From NCBI GenBank assembly GCA_034509735.1, contig JACGWO010000005.1, forward strand, positions 37,168,479 to 37,232,478: a stretch of 64,000 nucleotides of DNA. The letters are read 5' to 3'. This DNA is from Sesamum alatum (Eukaryota > Streptophyta > Magnoliopsida > Lamiales > Pedaliaceae). Below the pieces are notes generated by a model. The model did no database searches. It was not told where the DNA came from and was given only the letters and a program-made list of their open reading frames with translations. Each line of letters begins with the position of its first letter. The first letter of the stretch is position 1. The translations under genes were made by a program, and so were the position numbers. Shown piece after piece: positions 35,579 through 46,877 of this stretch.

Positions 35579-35725
35579 TATTTTTAATTTTGCTAATTTA
35601 TTTTTAATTGTACATAAAAGCCAATTAAAAGGGGCAAAATAGTCATTTGAGTACTTTCCATAATTTTGATAATAAGAGAAGAAAATTTATGATTTTCCAT
35701 AATAACAAGGGAAGAAAGTGCAACA

Positions 35726-35905
35726 ACCATCAATGATTCCTTGCTTGAGTGGTGGATGGTAGATTTAATTATATTGTTGTAATGCGTACTGAACATTGTA
35801 ATATTCTGTTGATTGCTTTAATAATATCGTTGTATTATCAGTACTGAACATTATAATAATTTATTGATTGCTTTAATAATATCGTTGTATTATAAAAAAA
35901 AAATA
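35726..35905 (+). mobile_element. Rearranged SINE, second copy
   Basis: The head (ACCATCAATGATTCCTTGC) and tail (TTTAATAATATCGTTGTATT) match the SINE at 5734. The B-box region is deleted, and a 55-bp tail segment is present twice in tandem (35786-35840 and 35841-35895). A poly(A) tail and a GAAA microsatellite follow. The flanks AGAAAGTGCAA (left) and AGAAAGCGTAA (right of the tail) are a likely target duplication. The minus frame at 35593-35796 is spurious. Confidence 0.75.
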
Positions 35906-35935
35906 AGAAAAAAAGAAAGAAAGAAAGAAAGAAAG

Positions 35936-38100
35936 CGTAATCCACCCATTTATACATACAAATTTTGCTAGGTTTATTCGGTCGGCAAGAAAAATAATGT
36001 ATGGATACATGTATTTAAAATAGTTTTATATTTAAGTTCTAGTACAAATGAAAAAGCAGTATGTCTAATTTCATTTCCCGTGTAAAGGTAGAAGAAATAA
36101 CATAGTTTAAGGACATATATATATATATATATTTATATATAGCAAAACGATGATTGTGCAAAATTAAGTCAATTTTGACTAAATATTAATTTATGATAAT
36201 TTTAAATTTTTTTATTGTTGAAGAATAAATCTCATTGATTAGAAATATCATCCTTTAAATTAAAAATTAAATTTTTATTTATTTAAAAAATTCTATCTTC
36301 AATATTAGTGTTTATCTCTATACTAGATTCTACCTTCAAATTTAAGATACTAATCCAATTTGTATCTATGGTAAACAAATTGAAATTTTAGGATTATATT
36401 CTTATCATAGATAAATATTTATCACTATCATTTATTTTCATTTTACTTATATACTTTTCAGTCACTTATATCAATCTCTTGACATATCTCATGCAGTAAA
36501 ATTTTAACTTTAATAAGGTAAAATCATTATTTTCTACAATTTATATCTTTCATTAACACATTATTTTGGTATTTTTCTATTGGTACATTAATACTTATAA
36601 ATTAAGTAATTTAATTTTATTCAAATAAATGTTCTTTCTTTTTTCTTAGTTTTTTCTAATTGAATTTGATTTTTATTAGTCTTCCATTGTTATTCAAGTT
36701 TGAAAAATCATTCGTCACTGCTCTATTTAAATGTTTATGTTACAAAAAATATTTTCTATGTTCTTCCATATGGATATTCTTTTCATTAGTGACAGAGTTT
36801 TATGGATGTTGCTCTAATAAAATTTTAACATTAAATATATAATAAGCTTCATAGGTTTGAATTCATTGCAATGTAAAAGGACCGTCATACTTGATAAATA
36901 TATGATTTTTTTTTAGTTTCAATTTTTTGTAATTGCTTTTAGAAAATAAAAAAAATACTTATCGATGTTTATAACATAATAGTATATTTTTCATAAATGT
37001 GAAGGGCTACCCAATAGAACAACACTACCCTTTTTCCTTTATGCATTATCAAATGATTTTTTTTTCATTCTTTTTGCATTTTGATGTCCAATTTCACATT
37101 ACTTATGTAATTTCTTTTTTCTGTTTTAGTTAATCTTCTTTATTCATCTTTTAAATAATATTTTTTACCTTTTTTATGGAGAATCTAACATGAAGTATTC
37201 TTATATTTACTTCTTAAAAGTTTTATAATTTTATAATTTATTTATTTGATTTTCTTATTAACTTTTAGTATCTACTTAAAACTTTTTGAATTTTTACTTT
37301 TGAATTATCTTTTTCTCCTTCATGTTCCATTTAATACTTTTGTTTATTTCATTGATTAATGATTTCTCAATTCATCAATAAATCAGCATAGTTTTTTTAT
37401 TTATTTATCTAATAATAGTTCATTCACATCTTTCTTTTTCAATTAGAAAAAACTAACTAAATTTTTTCTTGCTCTCCTTTTAAGGTAAGAGATATAATCA
37501 TAAATATTTTGTTTAAATTAGTTTATATGTTCTTATTTATATTAAAGTTCTCCAGTTTTAAAGTTTTGTTCATTAAATTTTATGTTTATTTATTTAAAAT
37601 TCTTATTGAATGATATGTATAGACTAAATTTTTTGCAATATTTTCTCTACCAAATTTCCATCATCTATTTTAGTATTTAGTGATGTTTACATGTAGTTCC
37701 ATATTAATTATATATGTTTAGGTATTTGTTATTTTCTTTTCATAATTTTCACTCTCTACTTATTTTCTAATTTAGAAGTTTAGAATAGGAAACTCAAACT
37801 GATAGAAGGAATTATTCATTAAAAACTAATTCGATTACTTATGGGCCCAAATACAACTACTAAAAATTTTTATTATGTAAATATTGCTATTATATCTAAC
37901 GTTCTAATGTTTCAAATTTCTTATTGTTTGTATGTATTCTTAATTAGTATATAATTTAGAAATATAAATATTTGTACTTTCTATTAGTTTCACATGTTGT
38001 TAAATTTATTTTTTATGATGAAAATAAAAAAGTGATACTATTTTTTCTTTCTTTCATAAACTTGACTACAAAATAGACAATTTATTATGAATTATAGTTT
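35936..38100. other. Long AT-rich stretch, no feature seen
   Basis: T-rich DNA with a TA microsatellite near 36118. The 36660-36842 frame is low complexity. No termini or repeats were recognised. Confidence 0.5.
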
Positions 38101-38109
38101 CTAAGAGAA

Positions 38110-38243
38110 ATGCATTTATAACATAGGGCAAATATTATAGAATCTTTTATATAATGTATCTATTACTCTAGCCATCAAAGAAGGGAAGCTACTGCTTGAG
38201 ATATTTTCTTTTTCTCCTATGATCGAAAACACTCTAAATACCA
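38110..38243 (-). mobile_element. Primer-binding site and leader fragment beyond the copia A LTR
   Basis: Immediately outside the LTR the minus strand reads TGGTATTTAGAG (plus 38232-38243), close to the copia primer-binding motif TGGTATCAGAGC that pairs with initiator tRNA-Met. About 130 bp of leader-like sequence follows before the similarity fades. This suggests that the LTR is shared with the 5' end of a second, mostly lost copy. Confidence 0.4.
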
Positions 38244-38246
38244 ATT

Positions 38247-38499
38247 TGTAAGTTGAATTGCTACAGCAGAGCTCGAATAATATAGATTCTGAATGGGGAA
38301 ATATTTTCTTTATTGAGCTACTTGGCTCTATGTTGCAAACCATGGAGTACAAACCAATTTATAGGACCTATTGGATAATTCTAGAATGACTAACATTAAT
38401 GGTAGACACTTAGAAAATACAAGAGCACTTGAAAAACGCTAGAGAAATAAATACATAGTTCGAAGGTACATATAGGTGCCTCTATTCGTATTTCCAACA
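38247..38499 (-). mobile_element. Copia A, 3' LTR (253 bp)
   Basis: On the minus strand it starts TGTTGGAAATACG directly after a polypurine tract (AAGGGGGGGGG, plus 38500-38510) and ends CTTACA. A TATA-like CCTATAAATTGG lies inside. The position next to the RNase H end of copia A identifies it as the 3' LTR. Confidence 0.65.
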
Positions 38500-39240
38500 C
38501 CCCCCCCCTTAATGCACTTTATGGACAACTCCGACGAGTTCTCTTAGATAGCAGAACTTGTCTCGGGGAAGCGCCTTGGTAAAATATGTCTGCAAGTTGA
38601 TCTTGAGTTTTGCAATAACGCAACTGAATATCTCCATTTCAACAGCCTCTGGCACAAAATGATATTTGATTTTGATGTGCTTAGTTCTTTAATGAAGCAC
38701 TGGATTCTTTGCAATTAAAATTACTAACTTGTTATCACGATATAGCACTGTCCCTTTTCCTTGCTTTGCTCCAATATCTTCAAGAATTCTTCTTAGCCAC
38801 ATAACTTGTGAAGTAGCTTTTCCAGCTGCTATATATTCAACTTCTGCAGATGATTGAGCAATAACCTTTTGCTTCTTAGAATGCCAAGAGCATGTATTTG
38901 GGCCAAGCTGAAAAATATATCCAGATATACTCTTCATATCATCCAAGCATCCAACTTAGTCAGTGTCACAATACCAATCAAATCGTTAGTTTTTGATGGT
39001 TTATACATGAGTCTATAGTCAAGTGTGCCTTGCAAGTATCTAAGAATTCTTTTAGCTACACCAAGATGAATTTGACTTGGATCTTGCATGGACCATGATA
39101 GCACACTTGTTGCAAACATGATATCGGGTCCTGTAGCAGTTAAGTAAAGAAGACTGTCAATCAATTTTCGTTAAGTTGAGCTTGCGACTTTCTTTCCTCC
39201 ATCATTTTTCGCTAGCTTTTATTTGGAGTCATTGGAGCAT
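38500..39240 (-). pseudogene. Copia A pol, C-terminal part (late RT and RNase H), broken
   Basis: Ty1/copia polyprotein remnant. The reading [11 protein letters not shown] region and [34 protein letters not shown], then SISGYIFQLGPNTCSWHSKK and SSAEVEYIAA are the conserved connection and RNase H motifs of copia elements. Frames at 39164-38934 and 38946-38689 differ, so there is at least one frameshift, and stops occur between them. The upstream RT part lies at 62616-63640, separated by the 23-kb Ty3 insertion at 39241. Non-functional. Confidence 0.85.
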
Positions 39241-40080
39241 TGATGAGCCAAAACCGCAAGTGCACGGTGTCTCGCGTAGTACTCAAGATGTCGATCCCAC
39301 AGGGACTATTGTGATTACCAGATTTACTCAATTTTGGTCAGTCAGACCGAAATATACGAGTGAGGCAATTGATTGGAGTAGTAAAGCAGGTAAATTGAAG
39401 CAAGAGGGTAAAAAATAAGGTGCGATAGTCTAGAATCAAGTATCCCCGCAATGATCGATTAACGAACCTATCAAGAACTCTTTTCTACTCAATATGATTA
39501 AATTCGAAGGAAATCGTCTTAATGTCGTTACCACCTTCTTTTAAGTATTTGGAAATCCGTATTCGATTAATTAATCTACCTATTTTCATGGAGATATAAT
39601 TAAATTGAACCCATTGAGATCATGACAATTAATGAGATCCTCATAGAAATTAAGCATGCTGTCGTGGTTAATTCCTAGGTTTAATCTCCCACTTTCTAAC
39701 ATGGAATTTCACCTTTCAGTACTTCACCCGATGTTTAAAAAATGCAAACACTTGGCCAATATATTCAGAAGACAAATAAATGCTCGGAAATTAAATCGGA
39801 TCAAACTCACACGAGATAGGAGAAGAAAACTATAATAAATTCATTAGTCTATCAAAGGGTTCAACATGATCCTAGAACAAAAATTCTACTCAGCCATAAA
39901 GTTAACGAAGAAGCAAAATAAATACATCGGAGAATACATCAAGCAAAGCGCTAAAAAGAAGAAAGGATTAGGAAGAACTGTAGTCCGATCGTCCTAGCTG
40001 TCTTGAAGCTTCCCCGACTTCTTCGTGTTCCTTCAAGCGTTGTATCTGTGCTTTCATCCCCCTTTTTCATGTCCATAGTT

Positions 40081-40092
40081 CCCCCTTTTATA
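40081..40092 (-). promoter_or_regulatory. TATA box of Ty3 B LTR
   Basis: TATAAAAGGGGG on the minus strand, conserved in the partner LTR at about 62178-62190, with the palindrome cluster immediately upstream. Confidence 0.6.
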
Positions 40093-40139
40093 GTCGTAGG
40101 GAGCAAAAGGTAGAAAAATTTGAACGATTCTGTTTCCAA

Positions 40140-40335
40140 GTGTAGAATACGCCCGTGCAGCGTGAACACGGTCAGGCCGTGTTCTCATGTGTTTCTGCGG
40201 CCAACCCCGACACGGCCGTGTCTAGAACACGGCCGGGCCGTGTTCTATTCGGGTGGTCTTTGGCTGTTGATTTGAATAAGCGAAACACGAGCGTGTGAGA
40301 GGATACAACACGACCATGTTCTGTCAAACATGAGC
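40140..40335. promoter_or_regulatory. ACACGG/CCGTGT palindrome cluster in U3
   Basis: At least six ACACG(G/A) or (C)CGTGT half-sites, including ACACGGCCGTGT and CACGGCCGGGCCGTG. They lie just upstream of the TATA box in transcription direction, and the same cluster recurs at about 62240-62430. A role in transcription is inference. Confidence 0.45.
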
Positions 40336-40516
40336 GAATTCTTTTCTTTAGTCCATTTTACTCCTGAATTATGCCTGAAAAGAGAGAAACAACCAAAAGC
40401 AGTATCCAAGAAAGAGTTTGGTATAGAAAAGTAGTAAATTAGATGAAATTCTGCTTAAAAGGGCGAAAAAATGCGTGTGTTTCCCCTTAACAAATACCTA
40501 AAATCCCTACTTATCA

Positions 40517-40530
40517 AACTCCCCCAAACT
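40517..40530 (-). other. Polypurine tract of Ty3 B
   Basis: AGTTTGGGGGAGTT on the minus strand, directly adjoining the 3' LTR. It would prime plus-strand DNA synthesis and fixes the element's orientation. Confidence 0.75.
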
Positions 40531-41095
40531 TAAACAGTTGCTTGTCCCTAAGCAACAAAAGTCCATAGGCAATGACCCTAAATAAGTGTAGAACTCGCCT
40601 TCTCAACATCGTGGCATTGATTTGTAATAACACACACAACTTAGAAGTACACAGTCACAAAACACAAGCTCACCGACATATTATGTGAAAGTTAATTCAT
40701 TTGACGAAAGTAAGGGGTTGATCACACCACAACACTTCATTTCGCACTATAGAGAACCGAGTGATCGAGTCTCCGTTGAGCCTATAGGTGTTTAGTTTAG
40801 TCATTCTGCCGTTTCAACACCTTTTCTTACTTCTTTTTCTACCCAAGCACAGACGTCCCCATTTTCAATAATGCTCTCTTCATTCCCTATTTTTTTTTTT
40901 TCTTTCAGACTGAGAGACCGCATTCTTTAGGGAATATTTTGGCCTTTTTACGCGAATGACAACATTTGTGATGAAGGCATCCGGTTACTCAACCAACTAC
41001 GTTTCCTAAAGTGCTTTGCATACTCATGACCCTAGTCGCCGTTTTACGCGAATGAAAACATTGGTGATGAAGTCACCCGGTTAGAGCAACCGAAG
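40531..41095 (-). mobile_element. Ty3 B non-coding internal 3' region
   Basis: Part of the Ty3 internal region left of the copia C insertion; it continues at 57992-58498. A CGCGAATGA.AACATT.GTGATGAAG segment is repeated (about 40958 and 41048). No coding frame or RT motif. The right end is the CGAAG duplication of copia C. Confidence 0.7.
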
Positions 41096-43322
41096 AGAAG
41101 GACAAGCGGATCTGCCCGGGAGCACGAGCGGAACCGAGAAAGGCGAGATAGATACGTAAATTTAAAATAATTTAAATAAACGTGATCCCAAGGGGTGTAC
41201 CCTTGGGTGCTCAACCGAGCGTTCGATGTAGGATGTATTAATATTTAAACATATATATATAACACATACGGCATAGATAAAATGTAAATCTACTAAAGTG
41301 TAATAAACCGTTACCTTTGTAGAATTCACGTGTGCTCGGCTACTTGCGTTGTGCCTTCTCCGGAATGTTCACAAAATCCAAACGTATGGATTCTCCATAG
41401 GTGATCCACACCACACCACACCGGAAGAAACTCACGTTCTCCTTGCTAGAAGAAAATGGGTTTATGAAGGAATCGGTTTAAGAGAATAAACACTATGAAT
41501 TAGTGTTATCTTAAACCTACTTTGTTCTTCCTTTTGATTCAAAATCAAGTGAAGAACACAAGTGACAGAGGAAGAGAGTGGCCGAGATGTATGAGGGAGA
41601 GAGAGGCCGAATTTTTGTCTTCACTTTTCCTAGAAAAGATGAATAATGATTCTAATACACAAGGTGTTGTATATACTCATATATATACATAATTAATGTG
41701 ATTATTGGAATGTGTCTAGGTTCATCCATGGATGTCTAGATACATCCCAATCAATCACCATTAATTCTTCAATCAAGCCTACCAACTTTTAAGGTATGAT
41801 CAAATCATACCAAAAGGGAAGAGCTTGATTGGAGTTGATTTGTCTCTTACCGAAAGAGACAAGTCAACCGCCACCTTGCATGGAACATGGTTGAATTTTG
41901 CTTCCTCCAAGGGAGCATTTTCAGCCATGCTCAATATGAGAAGAAGTCCAACTTCTTCCTATTCCAAAATAGGAATTATTTCTCCTCTCGGGTTAAGATT
42001 TAATGGACCGGGTTTTATCGTAATCCAATTACGATGAACCTAAAATTAAGTCGAACTTAATGTGTACTTAAATTATTCCCGTTGGTCTTTTAATCCAATC
42101 AAAAGATCCAACATCTCGACTTTCCATATTTAATCGATAAATTCAATTTACCGATTAAACGAGGGCCCGATACAATATCGGCCCGTCCATCCAATGGACT
42201 ATCCCTTAAGTAATCCAATTACTTATTTATCCTTCGAGATTGACTCCAAGTCAATCTCTCAACCTTCTTGGTGATTTATGTGTGACCCTTTAGGTTCACC
42301 CTCAGCTAGACTTGGGCCAGTGTCCCACAATTGCCCGTTACCATGGGTGGCCGTCTAGTAACGGTCCATGGCACTAGAGACTAGGTGAATGTTGGCGTGA
42401 ACATTTAGGCGCCGATTCCATATGGGTACGGTCCTTCTGTCTACCGTCTCCCGACCTCAGTCTAGGGTATGGAATTGGGCGTCGGTTCCCATCCTTGACT
42501 AGGCATCTATGCTCAATACTCGAGACCACGCATGCTTCATTGCGTCGATACAGGAAACCATTCCCTGTTCGACCAACCACTGTGGCCACAGCTTCAAATA
42601 GCATGAACGTGTCTCCGAGTGCATAAGAGATATCTCTGTCACATACTGACAGGGTACGGATCCTCTTCTTGGAACGCACCATCCTCGCTACACATTCCGA
42701 CTGCACTGGACAAGGCTTATAATGATAATCTTACAGAATGATCACCTCTCGCCAGATCCAAGATACAACCGTCCGGTGTACGTGACTGCCATGGTTCCTC
42801 AAGTCTGAGGACTACTCCCGTACTATCAGAATCGGGAAAATCCAATCATACCGACCAAGCCTCCATGGCTTCCATATGATGATCCCCGCGAGTCAGTCCA
42901 GTCGGCTCGACCCCAGTCGACCAACCCATCAAGATCGTGTAGGCGTCCCACGCCTGTCGCCGATGAAACACGACACTCATCCAATGAACATGACTCTTGA
43001 TGCAAGTCTCAATAGGACTCTCGATGCCCTGTCTCAAGGTCCTCGACTTGGAACGTTTCAGACCCAACTCTTAATCAGTTGGTTTCATGACCACCATCTA
43101 ATGCGTGGTCCAACTGCATCAGTTGTTAACTGTGGTCTGTGGGCTTTGTTGCGATATAAATAAACACCGTTTTAACATATGTGAAATGAGCACAATAAAG
43201 TAAACACCAATAGTGACGAACACTCATTTTATTCATCACATAATAATAGTATATTTACATCAAGTTGTCAAATAGGTTACAAATCGCCAAACCTATTGGC
43301 TTTCTGGTCACCTATTCTAACA
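41096..43322 (-). mobile_element. Copia C, 3' LTR (2227 bp)
   Basis: Begins AGAAGGACAAG (TG mutated to AG) and ends CCTATTCTAACA on the plus strand. Without solo LTR D the partner LTR is 2232 bp. Both contain near-identical stretches; the 70-codon chance frames at 41825 and 54485 differ at only a few residues. A TATATATATGAG box on the minus strand lies near 41675. None of the frames inside (41825, 42374, 42846 and others) is a gene. Confidence 0.92.
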
Positions 43323-43333
43323 ATCTCCCACTT
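43323..43333 (-). other. Polypurine tract of copia C
   Basis: AAGTGGGAGAT on the minus strand adjoining the 3' LTR start TGTTAGAATAGG, the standard copia arrangement. Confidence 0.8.
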
Positions 43334-43336
43334 GAC

Positions 43337-43856
43337 CTAAAGCCAATCACCCATTGACCTCAAACCCATCTTATCCAGATGCTGAGTATGGGCAATTTGC
43401 GACACGGGCTTAGTAAGTGGATTTGCTATGTTTTCTGCGGAGCTGACTCGGTCCATCTGAACGTCACCCCTGCTAACCATCTCTCTGAGCATATGGTAGC
43501 GTCTAAGAATATGCTTGGATCGGTGATGAGATCTTGGTTCATTTGCTTGCGCTATGGACCCGTTGTTATCGCAAAAGATAACTACTGGCTCAGCGATGCT
43601 AGGTACTACACCCAACTATTAGATGTAGCTCTTCATCCAAACCGCCTCCTTTAGCAGCTTCCGAAGCTGCTATGTATTCAGACTCTGTGGTGGAGTCCGC
43701 CGTGGTAGCCTGCTTGGAACTCTTCCAAGCAACCACGTCACTATTATGTCTGAACACATAACCAGACTGAGACTTGGCATCATCGTCATCCGACTGGAAG
43801 CTAGCGTCGTTGAAGCCTTCCAGTATCAACTCTCCACCGCCGTAGATCAAGAACAT
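43337..43856 (-). pseudogene. Copia C RNase H region, frameshifted
   Basis: RNase H degrades the RNA strand of RNA/DNA hybrids during reverse transcription. Visible motifs are LEGFNDASFQSD (first catalytic Asp), SQSGYVF, VAWKSSKQ, TTESEYIAASEA (second acidic residue) and, after a frameshift near 43605, IFCDNNGSIAQANEP (third Asp), HHRSKHI and the ending MGDWL. The two pieces, 43856-43599 and 43615-43337, are in different frames. The pol protein ends here, just before the polypurine tract. Confidence 0.88.
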
Positions 43857-43910
43857 GTCCTTAGTCCTTTTCAGGTACTTTAGGATAGTCTTGACCGCAC
43901 TCCAGTGTGC

Positions 43911-45119
43911 CTACCTAGCACATGACTGATATTGACTGGTCACGCTCAAAGCGAAAGCCACATCAGGTCTAGTGCACTGGACAACGTACTGAATGCTGCC
44001 TACGGCTGAAGCATAGGGGATGTCCAACATCCGTTTAAGCTCCTCATCAGTCTTAGGAGACTGCTTCTTGGATAACTTAATTCCATGCCTCATTGGAAGA
44101 AATCCTCGTTTTGAGTTCTCCATCTTGAATCTCTTCAAGACTTTCTCAATATACGAGGACTGGGCCATTCCTAACATCCTTCTAGATCTATCCCTGTAGA
44201 TCTTGATGCCAAGGATATAGGATGCCTCGCTCATATACTTCATGGAGAATTGCATTGATAACCAAGCTTTAGTGGTACCCAACATCTTAGCATCATTCCC
44301 AATGAGCAAGATGTCATCCACGTAAATCACCAGAAACGCAACTGAGCTCCCACTGATCTTCTTGTATACACAAGGATCGGACTCGTTCTTGATGAAATCA
44401 TATCTCCGTATGATTTCATGAAAATGTATGTTCCAGCTTCGGGAAGCTTGTTTGAGGCTATAGATGGACCTTTGGAGACGGCAGACCTTTTGTTATTCTC
44501 CAACAGATGTGAAACCTTCCGGTTGATCTATATAGATCTCTTTTTCTACGAAACCATTGAGGAAGGCGGTTTTCACGTCCATCTGCCATATTTTCTAGTC
44601 ATACCATGCTGCTATGGGAAGTAGTATCCGAATGGACTTAGCCATTGCTACGGGCGAGTAGGTTTCCTCAAAATCGACCCCGGGTCACTGAGTGTAACCC
44701 TTCACCACAAGCCTGGCTTTGAAGGTTGTAACCTCCCCGTCAGCTCCAAGCTTACGTTTGTAGACCCATTTACACCCTACGGGTTTTACCCCTTTGGGTG
44801 GGTCCACTAGGGTCCAAACTTGGTTTGTACCCATCGAGTCCATCTCGGATTTCATGGCCTCAAGCCACTTATCCGAATCGATGTCCAACATTGCTTCTCC
44901 GTACGTCTTTGGATCATTATCCAACTGACCTGTCAGGCCTAGAAATCCATACCTATTAGGTGTATGGGATACTCTGGCCGACCTACGGAGGACTGGAACA
45001 TTATCAGTGGGAACCACCGGCTCAGATGTCACTACCGCCTCATGGGGTACCTCACTTGATTCCTCAATGAGTACCTCATCGCGCCGACTATCCGATGGAA
45101 AACCCTTTTCCAAAAACAT
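43911..45119 (-). pseudogene. Copia C reverse transcriptase, with in-frame stops
   Basis: Copia-type RNA-dependent DNA polymerase. 45119-44685 covers the N-terminal motif NQVWTLVDPPKG, the VGCKWVYKRK segment and FKARLVVKGYTQ, ending at a stop. The same frame resumes and contains the catalytic YVDD box (MIYVDDILLIGND, 44330) and YILGIKIYRDRS, then stops at 43911. Starts 45119, 44330 and 43856 are in one frame, so breaks here are nonsense changes rather than indels. Part of the copia C pol polyprotein; not functional as it stands. Confidence 0.9.
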
Positions 45120-45209
45120 TGCATTTCGCGAGACAAAACCTTTTGCTCGGAGGGATCATAGAAATAATACCCCACAGTTTCTTTCGGATAGCCGATGAAC
45201 CTGCATAAA

Positions 45210-45995
45210 CTAGACCTTTGAGTCCAGTTTATCTCCCACTAATCTCTTGATATATGTGGGGCAACCCCACACTTTCAAGTATTTGTAGGAGGCAGGCTTG
45301 CCACGCCATATCTCATATGGCGTATGGGATATCTTCTTAGATGGCGCCAAGTTCAAAACTTTGGCCGCCGTCTCAAGAGTGTATCCCCAGAAGGATAAGG
45401 GGAGTTCGGTAAAACACATCATAGATCGGACCATGTCCAACAAGGTCCGATTCCTCCTTTTAGACACATCATTAAGTTGTGGTGTTCAAGGAGGGGTCCA
45501 CTGAGAGAGAATCCCATTCTGTTTTAGATAATCAGTAAACTCACCACTCAAATACTCTCCATCTCGGTCCGACCAAAGGGCTTTGATCTTTTGACCAATT
45601 TGGTTCTCTACTTCAAGTCTGTATTCCTTAAACCTTCCAAAGGCTTCAGACTTGTACGTCATCAGGTAAACATAACCATACTGTGCGTGATCATCGGTAA
45701 AAGTTATGAAGTACGTGTACCCACCTCTAGCCTGAGTATTTAGTGGGCCACAGACGTCCGTGTGGATCAAATCCAACAGACCGTTGGCTAGCGTGCTCTA
45801 TCCAATAAAGGGTTTCTTGGTCATCTTTCCCTTCAGATAGGATTCGCAGGTCGGTAGGTTGTCCAAATCGTCTATTTCTAGACTCTTTGAGTCCACCAAC
45901 CTTCTTATCCTATCTTTAAAAATGTGACCCAACCTCGCATGCCATATCTGTCCATTATCATGATTATCACGTTTCCGTTTGTGTTCCGCAATCAT
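45210..45995 (-). pseudogene. Copia C pre-integrase and integrase, with in-frame stops
   Basis: Integrase inserts the cDNA into the host genome. 45995-45798 is the GAG-pre-integrase zinc-binding part (IWHARLGH, LPTCESYLKGK). 45776-45486 starts the catalytic core with HTDVCGP (first Asp) and WSDRDGEY (second Asp). 45467-45210 holds RRNRTLLDMVRSMM and IWRGKPASYKYLKVWGCPTY. The residue expected to be the catalytic Glu before RRNRT is Lys here (SKRRNRT). All three pieces share one frame and are separated by stops. Confidence 0.88.
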
Positions 45996-46020
45996 AATCC
46001 AATTAGACTGTTGAAGTATG

Positions 46021-46872
46021 TGAAGGACAAGCGGATCCGCCCGGGAGCGCGAGCGGAAGCGAGAAAGCGAGAAAAGTGCGTAAATTTAAATCCAATTTAA
46101 ATAAACATATCCCAAGGGGTATACCCTTGGGTGCTCAACCTGGCGTTTGATGTAGGATGTGTAAATGTCAAAAGCGTACATAAATCACATAGGGCATATA
46201 TAGATAGTAAATCAACCAAAGCATAATGAAATCGTTACCTTTGATGATCTACGTATATTCGGCTACTTGCGTTGTTCCTTCTCCGGAATGCTCACGAAAT
46301 CCAAATGTATGGATTCTCTAAAGGTGATCCACACCACACCGGAAGAAAAGCACGTTCTCCTTGCTAGAAGAAAACGGGTTTAATGAAGAAATTGGTTTAA
46401 GAGAAGAACACTATGAATTAGTGTTCTCTTAAACCTACTTTGTTCTTCCTCTTGATTCAAAACTAAGTGAAGAACACAAGTAGAAATGTGAAGAGAAAAC
46501 CGAGAGTTGAGAGAGAGGAGAGGGCCGAATTTTTCTTCTTCTTTTTCCTAGAAAAAGATGAATAATGATTCACTTATGCTAGGTGTTGTATATACTCATA
46601 TATATACATAATTAATGTGATTATTTGAATGTGTCTAGGTTCATCCAAGGATGTCTAGATACATTCCAATCAATCACCATCAATTCTTCAATCAAGCCTA
46701 CCAAAATTTATGGTATGATCAAATCATACCAAAAGGGAAGGGCTTGATTGGAGTTGATTTGTCTCTTTCCAAAAGAGACATGTCAACATACCACCTTGCA
46801 TGAAACATGACTGATTTTGCTTCCTCTATGGGAGCATTTCGCCCATGTCCAATTATGGGAAGAAGTCCAACT
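46021..46872 (-). mobile_element. Solo LTR E inside copia C (852 bp)
   Basis: Starts TGAAGGACAAG and ends AAGTCCAACT (an expected CA end mutated), flanked by GTATG (46016-46020 and 46873-46877). It closely matches copia C LTR positions 41096 to about 41953 but then stops, so its family shares only that part. It separates the protease from the pre-integrase region; the insertion plus one duplication is 857 bp, and subtracting it places the two coding pieces in one frame. Confidence 0.85.
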
Positions 46873-46877
46873 GTATG

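Larger units (their letters stand above)
39241..40516 (-). mobile_element. Ty3 element B, 3' LTR (1276 bp)
   Basis: Plus-strand ends TGATGAGCC and CTTATCA. It is very similar over its whole length to the 5' LTR at 61341-62610. A TATA box (TATAAAAGGGGG, minus strand) lies at plus 40081-40092. The U3 part (about 40140-40340) carries a cluster of ACACGG/CCGTGT motifs, some as the palindrome ACACGGCCGTGT. Frames inside (39176-39418, 39951-40169) are not genes. Confidence 0.9.

Noticed and set aside
41825..43163. Several frames of 70-110 codons, repeated at 54485-55781
   Set aside because: They lie in the two copies of one LTR; conservation between them reflects LTR identity, not coding selection.
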